A stretch of 64,000 nucleotides of DNA from positions 16,464,377 to 16,528,376 of the forward strand of contig OZ024865.1 of assembly GCA_964017155.1 (NCBI GenBank), in the 5' to 3' direction. Below the pieces are notes generated by a model, which saw only the letters and a list, made by a program, of their open reading frames with translations, did no database searches and had not been told where the DNA came from. Below are positions 24,314-56,600 of the stretch, piece after piece. This DNA is from Oasisia sp. SBJ-2009. Its lineage: Eukaryota > Annelida > Polychaeta > Sabellida > Siboglinidae. Both the position numbers and the translations under genes were made by a program. Every line of letters begins with the position of its first letter. Position 1 is the first letter of the stretch.

Positions 24314-24857
24314 GTTTACATTTAATATATATATTAACAGTATATATCATTGATTGTATAAAATATACATGTTTATATAACACTAATTTAATGTGTTTTA
24401 CAGCTTTGATTTTAATAAGGATTAATATTTCATTTGAACGTTGTATTGATTGACGTGGTTGTGATAGTCATGTGGACCAGCATGTTTTTATTCGCACAAT
24501 TTCTAGAATCATCTGGAAGAGTGGAGGCGGTGCAGGGTGATCTTATTTGTTCACAAAGTTCACAAAAATGTTTACTGTTTTGTAGTTTATTCGAAACCAC
24601 CACACAAACCCTGGTACACAGTACATCCATGAATGCATGGTGTGAGATTTTGGATGTTAAGTAAAAAGGCTTTTAAAACTACAGTCAGTTATGAATAGCA
24701 GTTTGTTTCTTGTGACACGAGGTGATGTCCAGTAACACGGACGGGTTGTGTGTATGTCTCTCTGTGCTATGCCTCTTGTACCCAGGACCATCTTAATGGC
24801 GAGTCTCCATGGGTACAATTGGAGTTGAAGGATTTTGTCTTCAAAATGTATTAACAT

Positions 24858-24860
<3 letters not shown>

Positions 24861-24930
<70 letters not shown>

Positions 24931-25016
24931 AAGCTACGCTACGCTACGCTACGCTACGCTACGCTACGCTACGCTACGCTACGCTACGCTACGCTACGCT
25001 ACGCTACGCTACGCTA
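24861..25016 (+). repeat. (CA)n followed by (TACGC)n
   Basis: 67 bp of CA, then about 16 copies of TACGC. Intergenic. Confidence 0.98.
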
Positions 25017-26779
25017 CACACATTTCTGACTTTGTAAACTTATTTTATTGTCCCTGATGTGATGATAGCAGTTCAATGCAGTAACTTTTGTCTTAGAAAT
25101 GTACTTTATCTCTGCTGATTAGAGATGGAGTTTAACTAATATTGAATGTATTTTTATGTATTGTGCTACAAAACAAGTCAATTGCAATGCAGGTGTGAAG
25201 TGCCATGTGACACTAATATGTCGTGTTGATACATTAAATTGGCTATATATGTAATCAGGTTGTATTCGGTCGGCGTACGTGTTTTGTTGTTGCTCGAACC
25301 AATAAACAGTATTGTTATGCTGCGTGTCGCCACACAAATTGTCTCCGTGTTGTTCCAACATTTCCCGCTGTGGGTGATTGTGTCACTGTGGGATGACTTG
25401 TCGGAAATGACGTCATGGTGCCTGAAACTGGTAAATACATATCTATCACGTGACCGGCTGCTACGCAATAAGTACGTTAAACGACCCGTTAAACTATCAA
25501 AATGAATGCCTTTACAGTCATTCCGTTATATATTTTTTATTGGAATACGATCCTCAAACGATCTTTCTTTATGACAAAACCTTTAGTCTAGACAAAGTTT
25601 TTAATGCGAAAACTGCATGCGGGAATGTTTGGTCTGTCAGAGATCGAGTGGCTGCTGTCATGTAATTCCGAAATTCCGGCTTTGGCAACATTATAGGAAA
25701 CGACACAGCGTGGCAGACGTGCGCCAATTTTGATTGTGACGTAAGCATACAGCGACACAGTGGGCCTGTCGTCGTGTTGGGTCCGTCACGTTGAGAGGCC
25801 ACTGAGTCGCTGACCATCGTCAAACTTTGCCGCCAACATTGATAGCGGTCGGCATAACATTATACGACTTACATCACCAGGGCTGCTATGTCAAGTATAC
25901 TCGCATTAAAAAAAACACTGCCTTATGTTCTTGTTAGACACTAATAGTAAGCCTACTAGTAGCCAGACATTCAAAACAATAAACGGCGAGGCGTGTTCGG
26001 TCTCTATTTTCAATTACGTGGCGAACCTATTACTATGTCAGAATTATGCGTGGGCCCCCTGCCAGTCTTTGTCAACAGTTGCAATAGACATGCATGGTTA
26101 AATATGTGTGAATCACATGAGGCCTGTTATTGCTGCACGATGTCTAATAAATCAGACATTCTCGCACACAGTTGTCTTTGGTTGAGTTTGTTGATCCCAC
26201 GTTGCTCGAGTTCATTCAGCTGTAGACCTGTGACTAAGTACTTGACTATAGACAGTCAGTGATATGTGTACATACCCGCAGCCTCTATACTATAGTAGGC
26301 TATAGCGGATTTGCAGCAATTAAACGTGGTTGAGTCTCTATGGTATACACACGTCTCTCTAACGTGTGTCCCGCATGTTTGCACATCCACAGTATAAAGA
26401 CGCCGAAACTATTTGTGCAACAGCCTGTGCATTTAAAATTACTAAAACTTATCTTGAAAAGTTGCCCCTATTATTGTTTAGTATAATGTTTACAATATGA
26501 AATTCTCTATAGTCAATATTAATTAAGCAAAATCAGTACTTTTCTGTTGTTTATCGTGGTCTATCTCAGCCACCCATAGGCAAAACTAATACAGATTCGT
26601 GGCTGTAATATACAACGACGTCGAACAATGCGGAGTCCTACATGTTCTAGCGGCGCTCGGAGCCAATTGTTTACAATCGACGGAAACAATATTGATCATT
26701 CATAACTGAACTCAACCTATCGAGCTCTGACGTTAGATATGTAGGACAGCAGTGTGAGACCAATTGACCTGGCGATGTC

Positions 26780-27100
26780 AATTCACACGACGTGTACGTA
26801 CAAGTTGATCACAGAGTAGCGGCAGACTGCCGGATTAGTCGCCTATCACGACGGCTTGTGTCACGCTTGAGCGCCTGTCTGTGGCCGGAATAGACCCGCA
26901 CAGCGCTATAGACTTCACGGTGTATTCACTCGGTCTCGGTTAGTTACGGGCATAACAACGTGACCAGCAACCAGCCGACCAGACCCACAGCGACCAAGCG
27001 AGCTCACGTCGACGGGAAGATCCTGTGTTGCTTACTGGAGTAATGGCAGACAACGTTGATGTCAGTCCGTGGTTGAGTTGAGTGACTTGGTGTGGTCGCC
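26780..27100 (+). promoter_or_regulatory. CpG-rich region, possible promoter/5'UTR
   Basis: A GC- and CpG-rich stretch in an otherwise AT-rich intergenic region, ending at a good Kozak ATG. No TATA box stands out. Assignment to the NWD-like gene is inference from position. Confidence 0.25.
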
Positions 27101-27137
27101 ATGGCTCGAGTCGTTTCCGGTCGACTGCTTCACAGAG
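27101..27137 (+). CDS. Candidate first coding exon of the NWD-like gene
   Basis: An ATG in a strong context (GTCGCCATGG) opens a frame MARVVSGRLLHR that reaches AGAG|GTTGGT in phase 1. That is the phase required by exon 30314. The preceding 300 bp are CpG-rich and promoter-like. The donor is weak, so this is only a candidate. Confidence 0.25.
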
Positions 27138-29295
27138 GTTGGTGTGATGGCCCGTCCGTGCATACGAGACGTTTCCGGCAATTAGCGGGACTCTAATCTG
27201 TCGTGACTTCTGGCATTTGTTGACACAGCGTTGTAGTAATTACGCAAGAGTTGTATGCTATCGGGAATGATGTATGTTTTGTTTGAATTTAGATATTATG
27301 CCAAACATACATAACTGGTCATTGGGGCCGATTACAACGAGAAATGACTTCTCAGAGAGGCTGCATGTTATCCTGTTATTTAGAAAGCTGTTCAGCCTCA
27401 ATAAAGCCAGCATGGTGACTCATTACATATACTCAAAAGCTTATCATTTGAACAAAACATTCTCTCAAAAAACGGGTGTTAGTTTTATCTCAACTAGGGA
27501 CAGCTTTTGACAAATCTATTGTCATATTATTAACAAACACTTTTCAGGGCAGTGGTGCATCTTTGTCGGAAGGGAACAATAACTGCATCTCCACAAACCC
27601 CCTAGTGCATCCCCTCTCGGTGATGCTTTCCCAAAACCTCCGACTCCATCCTCTTGAGGTTCCCATAAACAACATCGCACCCCTCCCGTTAAAGCTATTT
27701 ACCCCTCCCCCAGGGAGGGATTAACAGTCCGCCCCTCATTTTTCCATGACGGGGTGAGCCATGGCTGTTCAAGTTTCACTATACCAGATAGCATGCAGGG
27801 ACGCCATTAGTTCACGTTTGCAATATGTCACTATTGAAAGCCAAGGTGTTTTGCTTCTCTTGGTGTACTTCGGCACTGGGTTGAACACGTGACATATTCG
27901 GTTAAACGCAAAGAAACATACCACTCAAATACCGATGAAAGGTGAGCTATGACCCTGGGTATTTGAAGCGTAGGCCCTAAGTTCAAATACCACTAAGTGT
28001 ACCAATGGGACATATTATAGCTAATTATCACTGAACGGTCCAATTGTACCGATTGATATTCAATGGTATGCAGTATTATAAAATGGTATGCCATTGGCTC
28101 TTTTTGTAAAGGTTATTCGGACATACCACGCCAGTTTGCCAATCGTTACTGCTATAGCGGGGTTTCCCGCCTCAGGTAGAGGCAACCACGAACGAGTACA
28201 ACGTGCGTCTATCAGTGTCTACGTCCTCCACCGTAGACCTTAAATGAACACAGCATGCGTGAACACATCAGACAAACAACACCTACACAAGCTTCTGTTT
28301 ACATATTTCCTATTATTCTGTGTCCTTCCGACTTGTCCATTTTCCAGAAAGGACGTCGTGGCTACTTACTGCAGACACTTGATTCAGAAGCATAGACGTC
28401 TCATCTGCTAAATAGTCACGCATGCAGTTTTTAGACAATTTGTGTCCCCGTGAATCGCTGACCAACGGCGATGGTCGATTTGTACGGTTGCAGTTACCTA
28501 GGCTACATAAACGGAGTTTTTGATGTACGTCTGTCACCGTCACGTGATTGAACTTGCTGAATATATTTTAAAAGTGCACAAGGCTGTTGCAAATTAACTT
28601 GACTTACACGGTATTGTGTGCAATTTGATAACATAATTACCTATTACCTCGTCATATTGACTCTATTAGGCTATCAATCAGTTATTCGGCGACTGTGCGT
28701 TATGTGAGTTATGTTGTGACATCATCGTGTTTCATTTACGTCATCCAGAACGTTTTGGACTAGCTAACTCATCCGAGCTGGGGCTCTTAAACACACAGGG
28801 TCCTCACACGGTATGAAAACTTAAAACACATACCGTACTAAACGACGAGACGTCCGAAATTGAGTGAGATCTGTGCTCGTTTGGTTCCACGGGAGGGGGG
28901 GAATGCCCCAGCTAATAGCTCTGGTATAGTGTGCCAACAAGGAATCTGCAACAACCACCGCGGCACCAGAATTGTTTCCGTACCTTCATCGCATACCACA
29001 GCACAACATATTTAATCGTTGCTATTAGAAATGGTCCAACAGAAAAAGGATCCATGCCTATTAGTCCATATATTCACCAAGTTTAAGTTTCATATTATTA
29101 TCACCTAGTGCACAATCATTATGGTATTTAAGGCATCGTATGATGATGATGATATCAGCCATTTTGATTTTTTTAATGGCGGCTATTATTTCAATTGTCT
29201 AAATATCTTAAAATGTTCCACGCATAGCCCCTATTAGTATTCACCAAGTTTCATGTTGTTGAAATGTTGTTCGGGAACGTATCTATTTCAAGATA

Positions 29296-29574
29296 ATGCT
29301 ACTCGTCCACAGAGCTGTCAACTGTCTTGGACCAAGGCTAGACCTCATCTGCAACTACACCCCAACCAGATCACTTCGCTCAGCGGGAACCAAACAGTTT
29401 AAAAGACCAAAAACAAAATGCAAAGCTGGAGACGCGGGTTTCCCCGCAGCTGCTTCGGATCTTTGGGACCAACTACCTTTTCCAGTACGGGAACTGTACA
29501 ACGAAGACGCTTTTAACTTAAGAGTGAGCCATTTTGAGTTTCAAAACGGCGGCTTAAACAAGTCCATTTTCTGA
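29296..29574 (+). mobile_element. LINE C-terminal ORF fragment
   Basis: It encodes NYTPTRSLRSAGTKQF, then GDAGFPAAASDLWDQLPFP and VRELYNEDAFNLRVSHF, then TGA. This is the Y-x-P-x-R-x-L-R-S...A-x-x-L-W-N-x-L-P pattern that ends many non-LTR retrotransposon ORF2 proteins. It is not a host gene. Confidence 0.75.
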
Positions 29575-30144
29575 TTAATATATCAATACAAACCACACAC
29601 ATTATTCTAAATATTCACTAAGTCTCACGCTCTTAATTATCATGTACTGCACAATCATTGTGGTATTCAAAACTACGCCTCACTACAACGACATGCTAGT
29701 GATCATGAAGACGCTGTAGACTAACTTCCGGTCAAATTTTCCTACAATCAACGTAGGCACTGCACTGCACAGACCAGCCTAGCCTCGTGTATCCAGGCTC
29801 CGTGGGGTGACACGCCTTAGCCCCTCACATCTGCCTGGGTAATTAATGCTCTGTCAATGTTGCCACCAGGGCGGCCTTACCCCAGGATATGGTAGAGACG
29901 CTGATTGGAACTCAGGCCAACTATGAAATAAAACTAAAGTAATGATACACTTTTATTAAGATAATACTATACTATTAAAAGTATTTCTCATTAAACTTAT
30001 ATTCACACAAAAATACAAATAAATACAAATTGAAGCTATGAAGCAGGAATGATTGCCCTAGATTACTCGGGCGCACTTTTTAGATAACATTCCAAAGCCA
30101 GCTGAGTGACCAGACTATCCTTTCGGCGAAGACGAGACTATACC

Positions 30145-30290
30145 GGTCCGTGTATATACCGTTGTTTTTTTGTTTTCAAATTTGCGAACGAAAAACTAAT
30201 TCGTTTTTCGTTTTCAAAAGTGAAACATGAATTTCGTTTGTCGTTCGCAAATTTAAAAACAAAAAAAGAAAGACGGTATATACACGGACC
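30145..30290. mobile_element. Short foldback element with about 60-bp arms
   Basis: GGTCCGTGTATATACCGT at 30145 and its complement ending at 30290 enclose a small loop; TATA flanks both sides. It lies 23 bp upstream of NWD-like exon A. Confidence 0.75.
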
Positions 30291-30313
30291 TATAACCAGC
30301 CGTATGTTTTCAG

Positions 30314-49582
<19,269 letters not shown>

Positions 49583-49602
<20 letters not shown>

Positions 49603-49870
49603 GGCCTTCACACAGGCCTGCTGTGTCCAGTAGGGCCTTCATACAGGCCTGCTGTGTCAAGTAGGGCCTTCAAGTAGGCCTGCTGTGTCCAGTAGGGCCT
49701 TCTCAAAGGCCTGCTTTGTCCAGTAAGGCCTGCTGTGTCCAGTAGGACCTTCAAGTGGGCCTCGTGTGTCCAGTAGGGGCTTCGAGCAGCCCTGCTGTGT
49801 CCAGTAGGGTCTTCTCGAAGGCCTGCTGTATCCAGTATAGGGCCTTCTTGAATGCTTACTGTATCCAGTA
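49583..49870 (+). repeat. About 29-bp minisatellite spanning the NWD-like stop codon
   Basis: About ten units of the AGGCCTGCTGTGTCCAGTAG type. The first unit encodes the last residues QACCVQ and supplies the TAG stop. Confidence 0.9.
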
Positions 49871-50659
49871 CGACCTTCTGACTGCTGGCAGGCTTTCTGC
49901 TGCAATTCGACCTTGTGTCTCAACCCACTGTATTCTATGACACATTATGTCAGCATCCACCCTCACTGTCTGTACTAGAGAGACTATTTCCAATGATACT
50001 TGTTATCTTTAGTGAGGCCTACTACCTTCAATGAGACATGTTGTGGTCAGTGAGGTATATTATCTCCACTGTGGGTGACAGTCTTCAGTGAGACCTACTG
50101 GTTACAGTGTATCCTAAGGTATCCACCAGTACCTAATATCTCTAATGAGGCCTCCATTGCGGTTGATCTTCTAGTGTTTGCTGTGATAGTAGAATCAGAT
50201 TAGTTTTTAATTATTACGTATGATGATCATGTCTGCTGTTGTGTAACGATTAAATCGATAATTAACAGCCAACCTTTGCACATCTAGGTAATAGGAAGCA
50301 TCACACAAGTTATGCTGATGTAAATATAACTAATAATGACTGGATTGTGAAATATTTATGTTCTGTTACACTAGTAGAGTGAAGATTTTATATAGTCGTC
50401 GGTGCTTACTGATATAGGGTAATGTTCTCGTGACAATTTTTAATTAATGTAATTCTCTGGCTTGACATTTGTTCAGTAACATTCCTCTGTATGTAAAATC
50501 CTTACTGTTTCATATACATGCATGTTTTCATTTGTTAATTAATAAATAACATATTCTAAAGATCACAAACTCAGGAACTGGAATAGCAAAGACGGCAGAA
50601 CAACCTTTTGCAAATTGGAAGAAACATTGAGCAACATATTTAGGACTATGGGGGGCTTG

Positions 50660-50727
<68 letters not shown>

Positions 50728-51042
50728 CATATCCGTGGTGTGATCTTAGCAATCAGCCTATATACTGGTATCATTTCTGCACAGATTTATTATTTCCTAT
50801 GCCAATATATTTTAGAAAGAGAAATAGGAATAATTGTGATAACCATTAAATATTTATCAATTTGCAAATTACTAAGTGAAACTAGGAAAATAGATAGTTT
50901 TTCTATTTTAATGTTGTTGTTTTTAAAACGATTTTGTAAATAATGACAGGTAAACCGACCTTGATTGTGTTTACTATGATTTACTGCATCTGTTTTTCAG
51001 TTTGTGCATCATAATTTATTTTTCTAATTTAGTAATTTATAA
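49871..51042. other. Downstream of NWD-like gene, no gene seen
   Basis: AT-rich; a diverged run of AGTGAGGCCT-type repeats to about 50160, then a GT microsatellite. It contains the 3'UTR in part; no end signal was assigned. Confidence 0.4.
50662..50726 (+). repeat. (GT)n
   Basis: 65 bp of perfect GT in the intergenic region. Confidence 0.98.
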
Positions 51043-51310
51043 TAATAATAATAATGACTTCTTTTGCACCAATATCCTCGAAGATCAAGCTCAATGGCGC
51101 GACAAAACCAAAGGATTAAGCAAACTCATAATCGTAAAACAAAGCGTCAATGGATGGATGAAGAAGCTAGGAGGCTAAGCATTAAAGAGATAGGATTTTA
51201 GGCGTCGGCGGAATGAAACTATATACTACATTACCTTCTGATTTAACACTGACAGGAAGCGAATTCCATACCGTTGGTGCGGCATCCGAGAAATTTGAAA
51301 AGTAAAGCCG
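51043..51310 (-). mobile_element. LINE 3' fragment
   Basis: The minus strand encodes FSDAAPTVWNSLPVSVKSEG and, after a frameshift, SFRRRLKSYLFNA then stop, followed by a short 3'UTR and an ATT repeat tail. This is typical of a LINE ORF2 end. Confidence 0.7.
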
Positions 51311-52439
51311 GACACTGGTTTTTTGTCTTCAAAAAAAAGAATATGGAAAATGAAAAGCCCATTGTAATGTTGGTAGTTATTGATGCCATGACACTTTATT
51401 GCACTGACCACATTCCACACAATGTCACTGTCCACACTGTGACATGATGTCATTCTTATTTGTAGACAGACGAAGAGACGAACATCACCACAACATCAAT
51501 ATCTTCCTTGTATTGTTCGTGTGTGTCATTCTTACGTCATTAACAACACACTAACATGTGCATTCATTAACCAAATTTACATGGCAAATTGCAAGAGTAA
51601 ATACCCCACAGGTTTGGTAGAATCAGAAATGCAAAACCTGGCGAATGTCAGATATGTAAAATTACAGGATGCAAAAATTAGGGCAATATACTTATATGAC
51701 ATAAGGCACAAGCAAAAGCTATGTTTCTAGAAAATACATTATAATAATCTATGATTCTATAAACATAACATACTAATACTGCAATTCCATATTAAATCTC
51801 GCAGATATAATATTATTCGTTGCACATCTCCATGCAATAAATTTGGTGTTGACTGTTACTGTACTAACGTAATTGTATATGTGTAAACAAACACGCAAAC
51901 TGATGTCATGCCCATGGGTGCATCCATGTTGTATGACACATCTTTACTCAAGTTTATGTGCTGAACGCTAACGGTCGATCATTACGACATTAGGGACCCC
52001 CCAGTGACCTATTGGGTGAGAAGGTAATCACTGCCGGTATTTTGTCACCAAATTGTATCAAACTATTTTTTTGTGTTTCTAGAAATTGTCAATGAATATG
52101 CTTTGAATAGAGAATAACTTACATTGCGTAACTTTATATCAAAGGCGAATAAAACGCGGAAAACACGGTCGATGATAGGTCCCCCGACGCTAGTGTTAAT
52201 TCAGAATTGCACTATCGGGTACTGCCTGTTACCAAGATTTGTACTTTTGTTGGTACCTTTAGTATCATTGTTAGATTGTCAAGTAATTCTTCACCCATGA
52301 TAAACAGAAAGTACGGAATGTTTGCTTTAGATTAAAAACTGTGTCACAGTACGTCAATGGACAGGCTATATAATATAGACGATGGATTTCAACCCACAAG
52401 CTTCTATTTTAAAACTTATATAATATAAATGCACTTATA
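51311..52439. other. AT-rich intergenic, no gene seen
   Basis: A possible decayed inverted repeat (GACGCTAGTGTTAATTCAG near 52190 against CTGAACGCTAACG near 51961) is the only structure noticed. Confidence 0.4.
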
Positions 52440-52597
52440 TAGCCAGTTACTCACTCATACAGATGAAAAACTGGAGCAATGTAGAGTGAATAAACATGCC
52501 CAAGGTTCAACAATCAACATTGCAGCATAAGAATCGAACCCAGGTTCGGCTGATTCAGGGTCTGATGTCCCAACCACTGAGCCACAGCGCCTCACAC
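52440..52597 (-). mobile_element. Same SINE family, tRNA-like half
   Basis: The minus strand shows GTGGCTCAGTGGTTGGGACA and GGTTCGATTC boxes, then the shared body with TTCACTCTACATTGCTCCAG. The 3' part is missing. Confidence 0.65.
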
Positions 52598-52724
52598 ACT
52601 TTAGAATGACTAACATCTGTTAGTCTCTGATAACTGGCGTGACTAATAAAATCACAGGCAGTAAAGAAGTAATGAGCCATTTTGTTCTGAACTGAAAGTC
52701 AAGGACCAAATTAAAACATGTAGC

Positions 52725-53103
52725 ATGTTTATTGTAGTATAATTTAACTTACTTTGGAGCTTAATTGTCGAACATGAGTACAATGTTTCGACCCGTCATC
52801 TACGGGCATTGTTCACGTACACGTATGTGGCCTCAGATTTCGGCGGGATAATTTGATTGTAGATGGCAGGCAGATGGTATCCCTGGTCTCTGTTCGTGGT
52901 AGGGGCTCTTTGTTTGATATATATATATATAGTCTCCTTCACTTTTCTCTTGTGCCAGTTTGATTCACGGGTCAGTGACACCAGTATATGAACAAGGCCC
53001 GTAGATGACGGGACGAAACGTCGTACTCATCTTTGACAAATAAGCTCCAAAGTAAGTTAAATTATACTACACTAAACCATTTTTGGAGCCATGAACAATA
53101 TTT
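52725..53103. mobile_element. Foldback element family 1, copy 2
   Basis: Same arms and loop as the copy at 15.4-15.8 kb. The loop differs by a longer TA stretch and a different end. It lies downstream of the NWD-like gene and just beyond the 3' end of the coactosin-like gene. Confidence 0.8.
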
Positions 53104-53658
53104 TCAACATGTAGCATGTTGTCGAAGCTCTGGATTTAGTCCAAATCATTCAGATTATGTCCTGCCTTCACATGAGAGTTCCACAGGACGGAGGACAATT
53201 AATTCACAAGGATAAGACAATGAAGACGTTAGTGCAGAGTTGACACCTGACTGTGTCATCTGGCAGCGCAATGACAGTACGACACAACAACAGACAACAC
53301 CACTGGTGACTTCTAGACAACTGAACAAACGTTACATACTTGTGAGGTTTCTTTTAACATAAACAATACAACAGCCAGGAAACTGCCTCAGAGGCAATGA
53401 ACATATTCTGGCTAGATAGACATACATACAAGAAACACAGTCATGTTTACACATTTTATGTAACTGTTGCATAATGTCACGCATGCAGATAAAAAGGCAC
53501 GACCCATTTTGTGACATGCCTGGAAGAGTTGCCCTTCTTGGGTTTGAGAGAGAGGGGCCACCCTTCCCCAGGTCATGTGACTAGGTGGGAGGTTTGACTC
53601 TTCCCAGGCTGCATGGTTGGATGGGAGTGTGCACCTTCTCTGCATCGATGTAACATCT

Positions 53659-53697
53659 TCACTTGACAAAAGACTTGGACCCACTGCTGGACATCAC
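53659..53697 (-). CDS. Coactosin-like exon 5 (stop)
   Basis: Acceptor TTCCAG, phase 0; 12 codons VMSSSGSKSFVK then TGA. This matches the tail of the first module, which supports the exon despite its shortness. Confidence 0.7.
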   Translation of the reverse strand: MMSSSGSKSFVK

Positions 53698-56600
53698 CTG
53701 GAAAACACAAACATTCACGTTAACTGGGTCTGTCAATGGCACATCGTAGTATTTAACCTGTATTTTTATTTATATTATGTAGTTGTCTTACTATACAAAT
53801 ACATGCATTAATACCCCATTCACACTACAAACAGGTTTCAAACCAGCTCAGTTAATGTGCATTAATTGAGCCGATTCAAATACCCTGTGCGTCCACACTA
53901 CAGACGCTGTAGTGGGAGTAGTTTCCATCCAATAATCAGTCTCTTTTGATTAATGACTTAGAAGAGCAACTGAGCCAGAGCATAAATTAGGTGAAATGAT
54001 GCTAAGAGCCCTGCCTGGCTCAATGATCACCGACCTCACCAATCACCATGTGACAATAATTAGGTCAAAGGTGGTGCGACTGGCCGCTAACCGACTTTGC
54101 ATCCACACTAGCAATCTGAACTGGTTCAAAACTAAACCGGTTCGAACTGGTTTAGATTTTGTAGTGTGAATGCTCAATGGGAGTGAAACCGGTTTCGCAC
54201 TGGTTTAAATTTGTCTTAGACTGTCATCTGACATGGTTCACTTGGTAAGCAGATGCTAGTTTGTTTCTGGTTTATCGTTGTCATTAAACAAATATAAATA
54301 TAAGCCTAGTCACAACAGCAAGTGAACATTGTCTTTTGTAACTCTTAGTCTTATTGGCCAATTTACAACTGAGCCACAGATCTCATTTAAAGGCAACAAA
54401 GATGATATTGCAAACATGCCTTTGTTCTTATATAGCGCAGTGTCCAGTCCTCAGGACCGTTCAAAGTGATTTACACTTTACTTCCCTGACAGACCTGTTC
54501 ACTCAGACACCATCTCGACTTCTCTGGGAAGCATCCAGCCATATGCTACAATTAATGCGCGAAGTCTGCTCGTACACATATCCACCACTGTCTATAGCCA
54601 GGTACTCATGTATACAGCTGAGTGAACTGGAGCAACATAGAGTGAACAAAACTTGCCCAAGGTTTTAACACTGCAGCACAGGATTTGAACCTGGGTCCTC
54701 TTAGTTGAGAGTCCGAAGCTCTACCCCTGAGCCACTGTGCTCTACTCAACTGATTGACCATCCACAGTGACTTAAATTTTAATCCACACAATCAAAACCT
54801 GCCAATGTCTGACCTTGTCTCTGATGACGTCCTCTTTAATGTCAGACCTGGCAGTGAATGACAGTGACACGTGCATAGGACTAAAGATGTGTTGGATGGG
54901 ACCGCTGTAGGCCGACACCTTCCCTTTCATGAGAGGTCGAGTCTTCTCCCCAATCCTGCAAACAGTCAGCAATAATAATTAAACATAGTCAATTTGTGAT
55001 TTTAGGCAAGTTTATATATGCAATTGTGTTAGTGTTTTCCTTGTGCAAGCAGATGCCTTCTAGAACAATTATACAATTTCTTTTGGGGATATAAAGCAAT
55101 GTTACTAGCTGCTTCCCATGTACACTCAGTGTTTTTAGCCATGCACCAAATAACTTTGGTTGGGAATTTATGGATTTTCAGGAGTCAAAACCAGCTTTCC
55201 CATAAACTGCTTATTAATGTAAAGACAATGAAGGAATCATCTCCAGTTCTCTTATTTTATTAGTGGATTTAATGTTTCGTGGTTATATGACACATTGAAT
55301 TGAAATTTATTTCAACAACAACTACTACAGTGTACTACATTATAAATACAGTGCATGCAATACAATTGTTGAAAAAAGGGTAAAAAAAGTACAATACTTA
55401 TCATGTTTACCCTTATAATTTCCTAATTTCATACATAAAGCATCTGAACAGTGCAATAGAAGGTGCGACAACATTATTTACATGTATAACCATACGACAT
55501 TTAATAAAAAAAGACATTTGTTGATGAAAAATAAAACCTTTTATAACAATAACAAACTGAATATTTAAATTTGTTATCTAAATTATGTTAGCAAAAATGG
55601 TCTAGGACTCTAACACATAACTATTCAACAGTCTATTTGTATAGCACTTTTTGAAATGATGAACATTTATACAACTAATCAGTGAATTTTCGAGGGAGTT
55701 CCAAAGTTTAACTCCAGTAACAGAAATACACATACTCTTTAAGTTAGTACGTACATAGATTTGCTTGAACTTGCATTTATGCCTGGATGAATATCGTGAT
55801 TCATATATTTTGAAAAAAAATTGTACATTCATTGGTAATATATAACGATATGCCTTAAACATAATTATAGCAGTTTTTAGCTTTACAAGATCTGGTAATT
55901 TAAGAATATGTACATTGTGAAAGAGTAAATTTGTGTGATCAAGTCTTTTTGCACCACAAATTAATCTTATAACTCTTTTCTGTACTAAAACTAAACAATG
56001 AGTATTTGTAGCATATGTGTTACCCCATACTTCTGCACAATACATAATATAAGGCATGAAAAGAGAATAGTACAAAATATGCATACCATGTTTGTTAATC
56101 AAAGAACTGGCTCTATACATAATAGCACAGCATTTTGACAATTTATATCTTACTGATAAAATGTGACTTTTCCAGTTTAATTTGCAATCAATTACTACAC
56201 CTAAAAATGTTGTGGAATTTACTCTATTGATTTTCTCCTTATTTATTCTAACACAAATATCTGCAGTTATTCTGCGATTACCAAAGATCATGTAATTTGT
56301 TTTTGATATATTAAGAGACAATCTATTAAAGAAAACCATGTCTGCAGTTGTTCTAAACCACCATTTATCATCCGAACAAGTTCATTTAAGTCTCTATCAC
56401 AACGTAATAGATTTGTATCATCAGCAAATAAAATATACTTGAACACTTGTGAGACTTTACAGATGTCATTAATATACATGATAAATAATTTCGGTCCCCA
56501 AATGGAACCCTGAGGGACACCACACGATACCTTTAGTATTTCTGAATGACAGCTATTAAAACTGACAAACTGTTTTCTATTTTCTAAATAACTCTGAATC

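Larger units (their letters stand above)
22292..29295. other. Intergenic region
   Basis: It contains the phosphatase 3'UTR (end not determinable), a reverse transcriptase relic (24140), a CA/TACGC repeat and a CpG-rich possible promoter near 27 kb. No further supported genes. Confidence 0.5.

Noticed and set aside
29296..29574. Small host gene of 92 codons
   Set aside because: The sequence matches the C-terminal pattern of LINE ORF2 proteins.
54660..54745. tRNA gene
   Set aside because: A and B boxes are present but there is no cloverleaf with anticodon stem; it is the head of a SINE.
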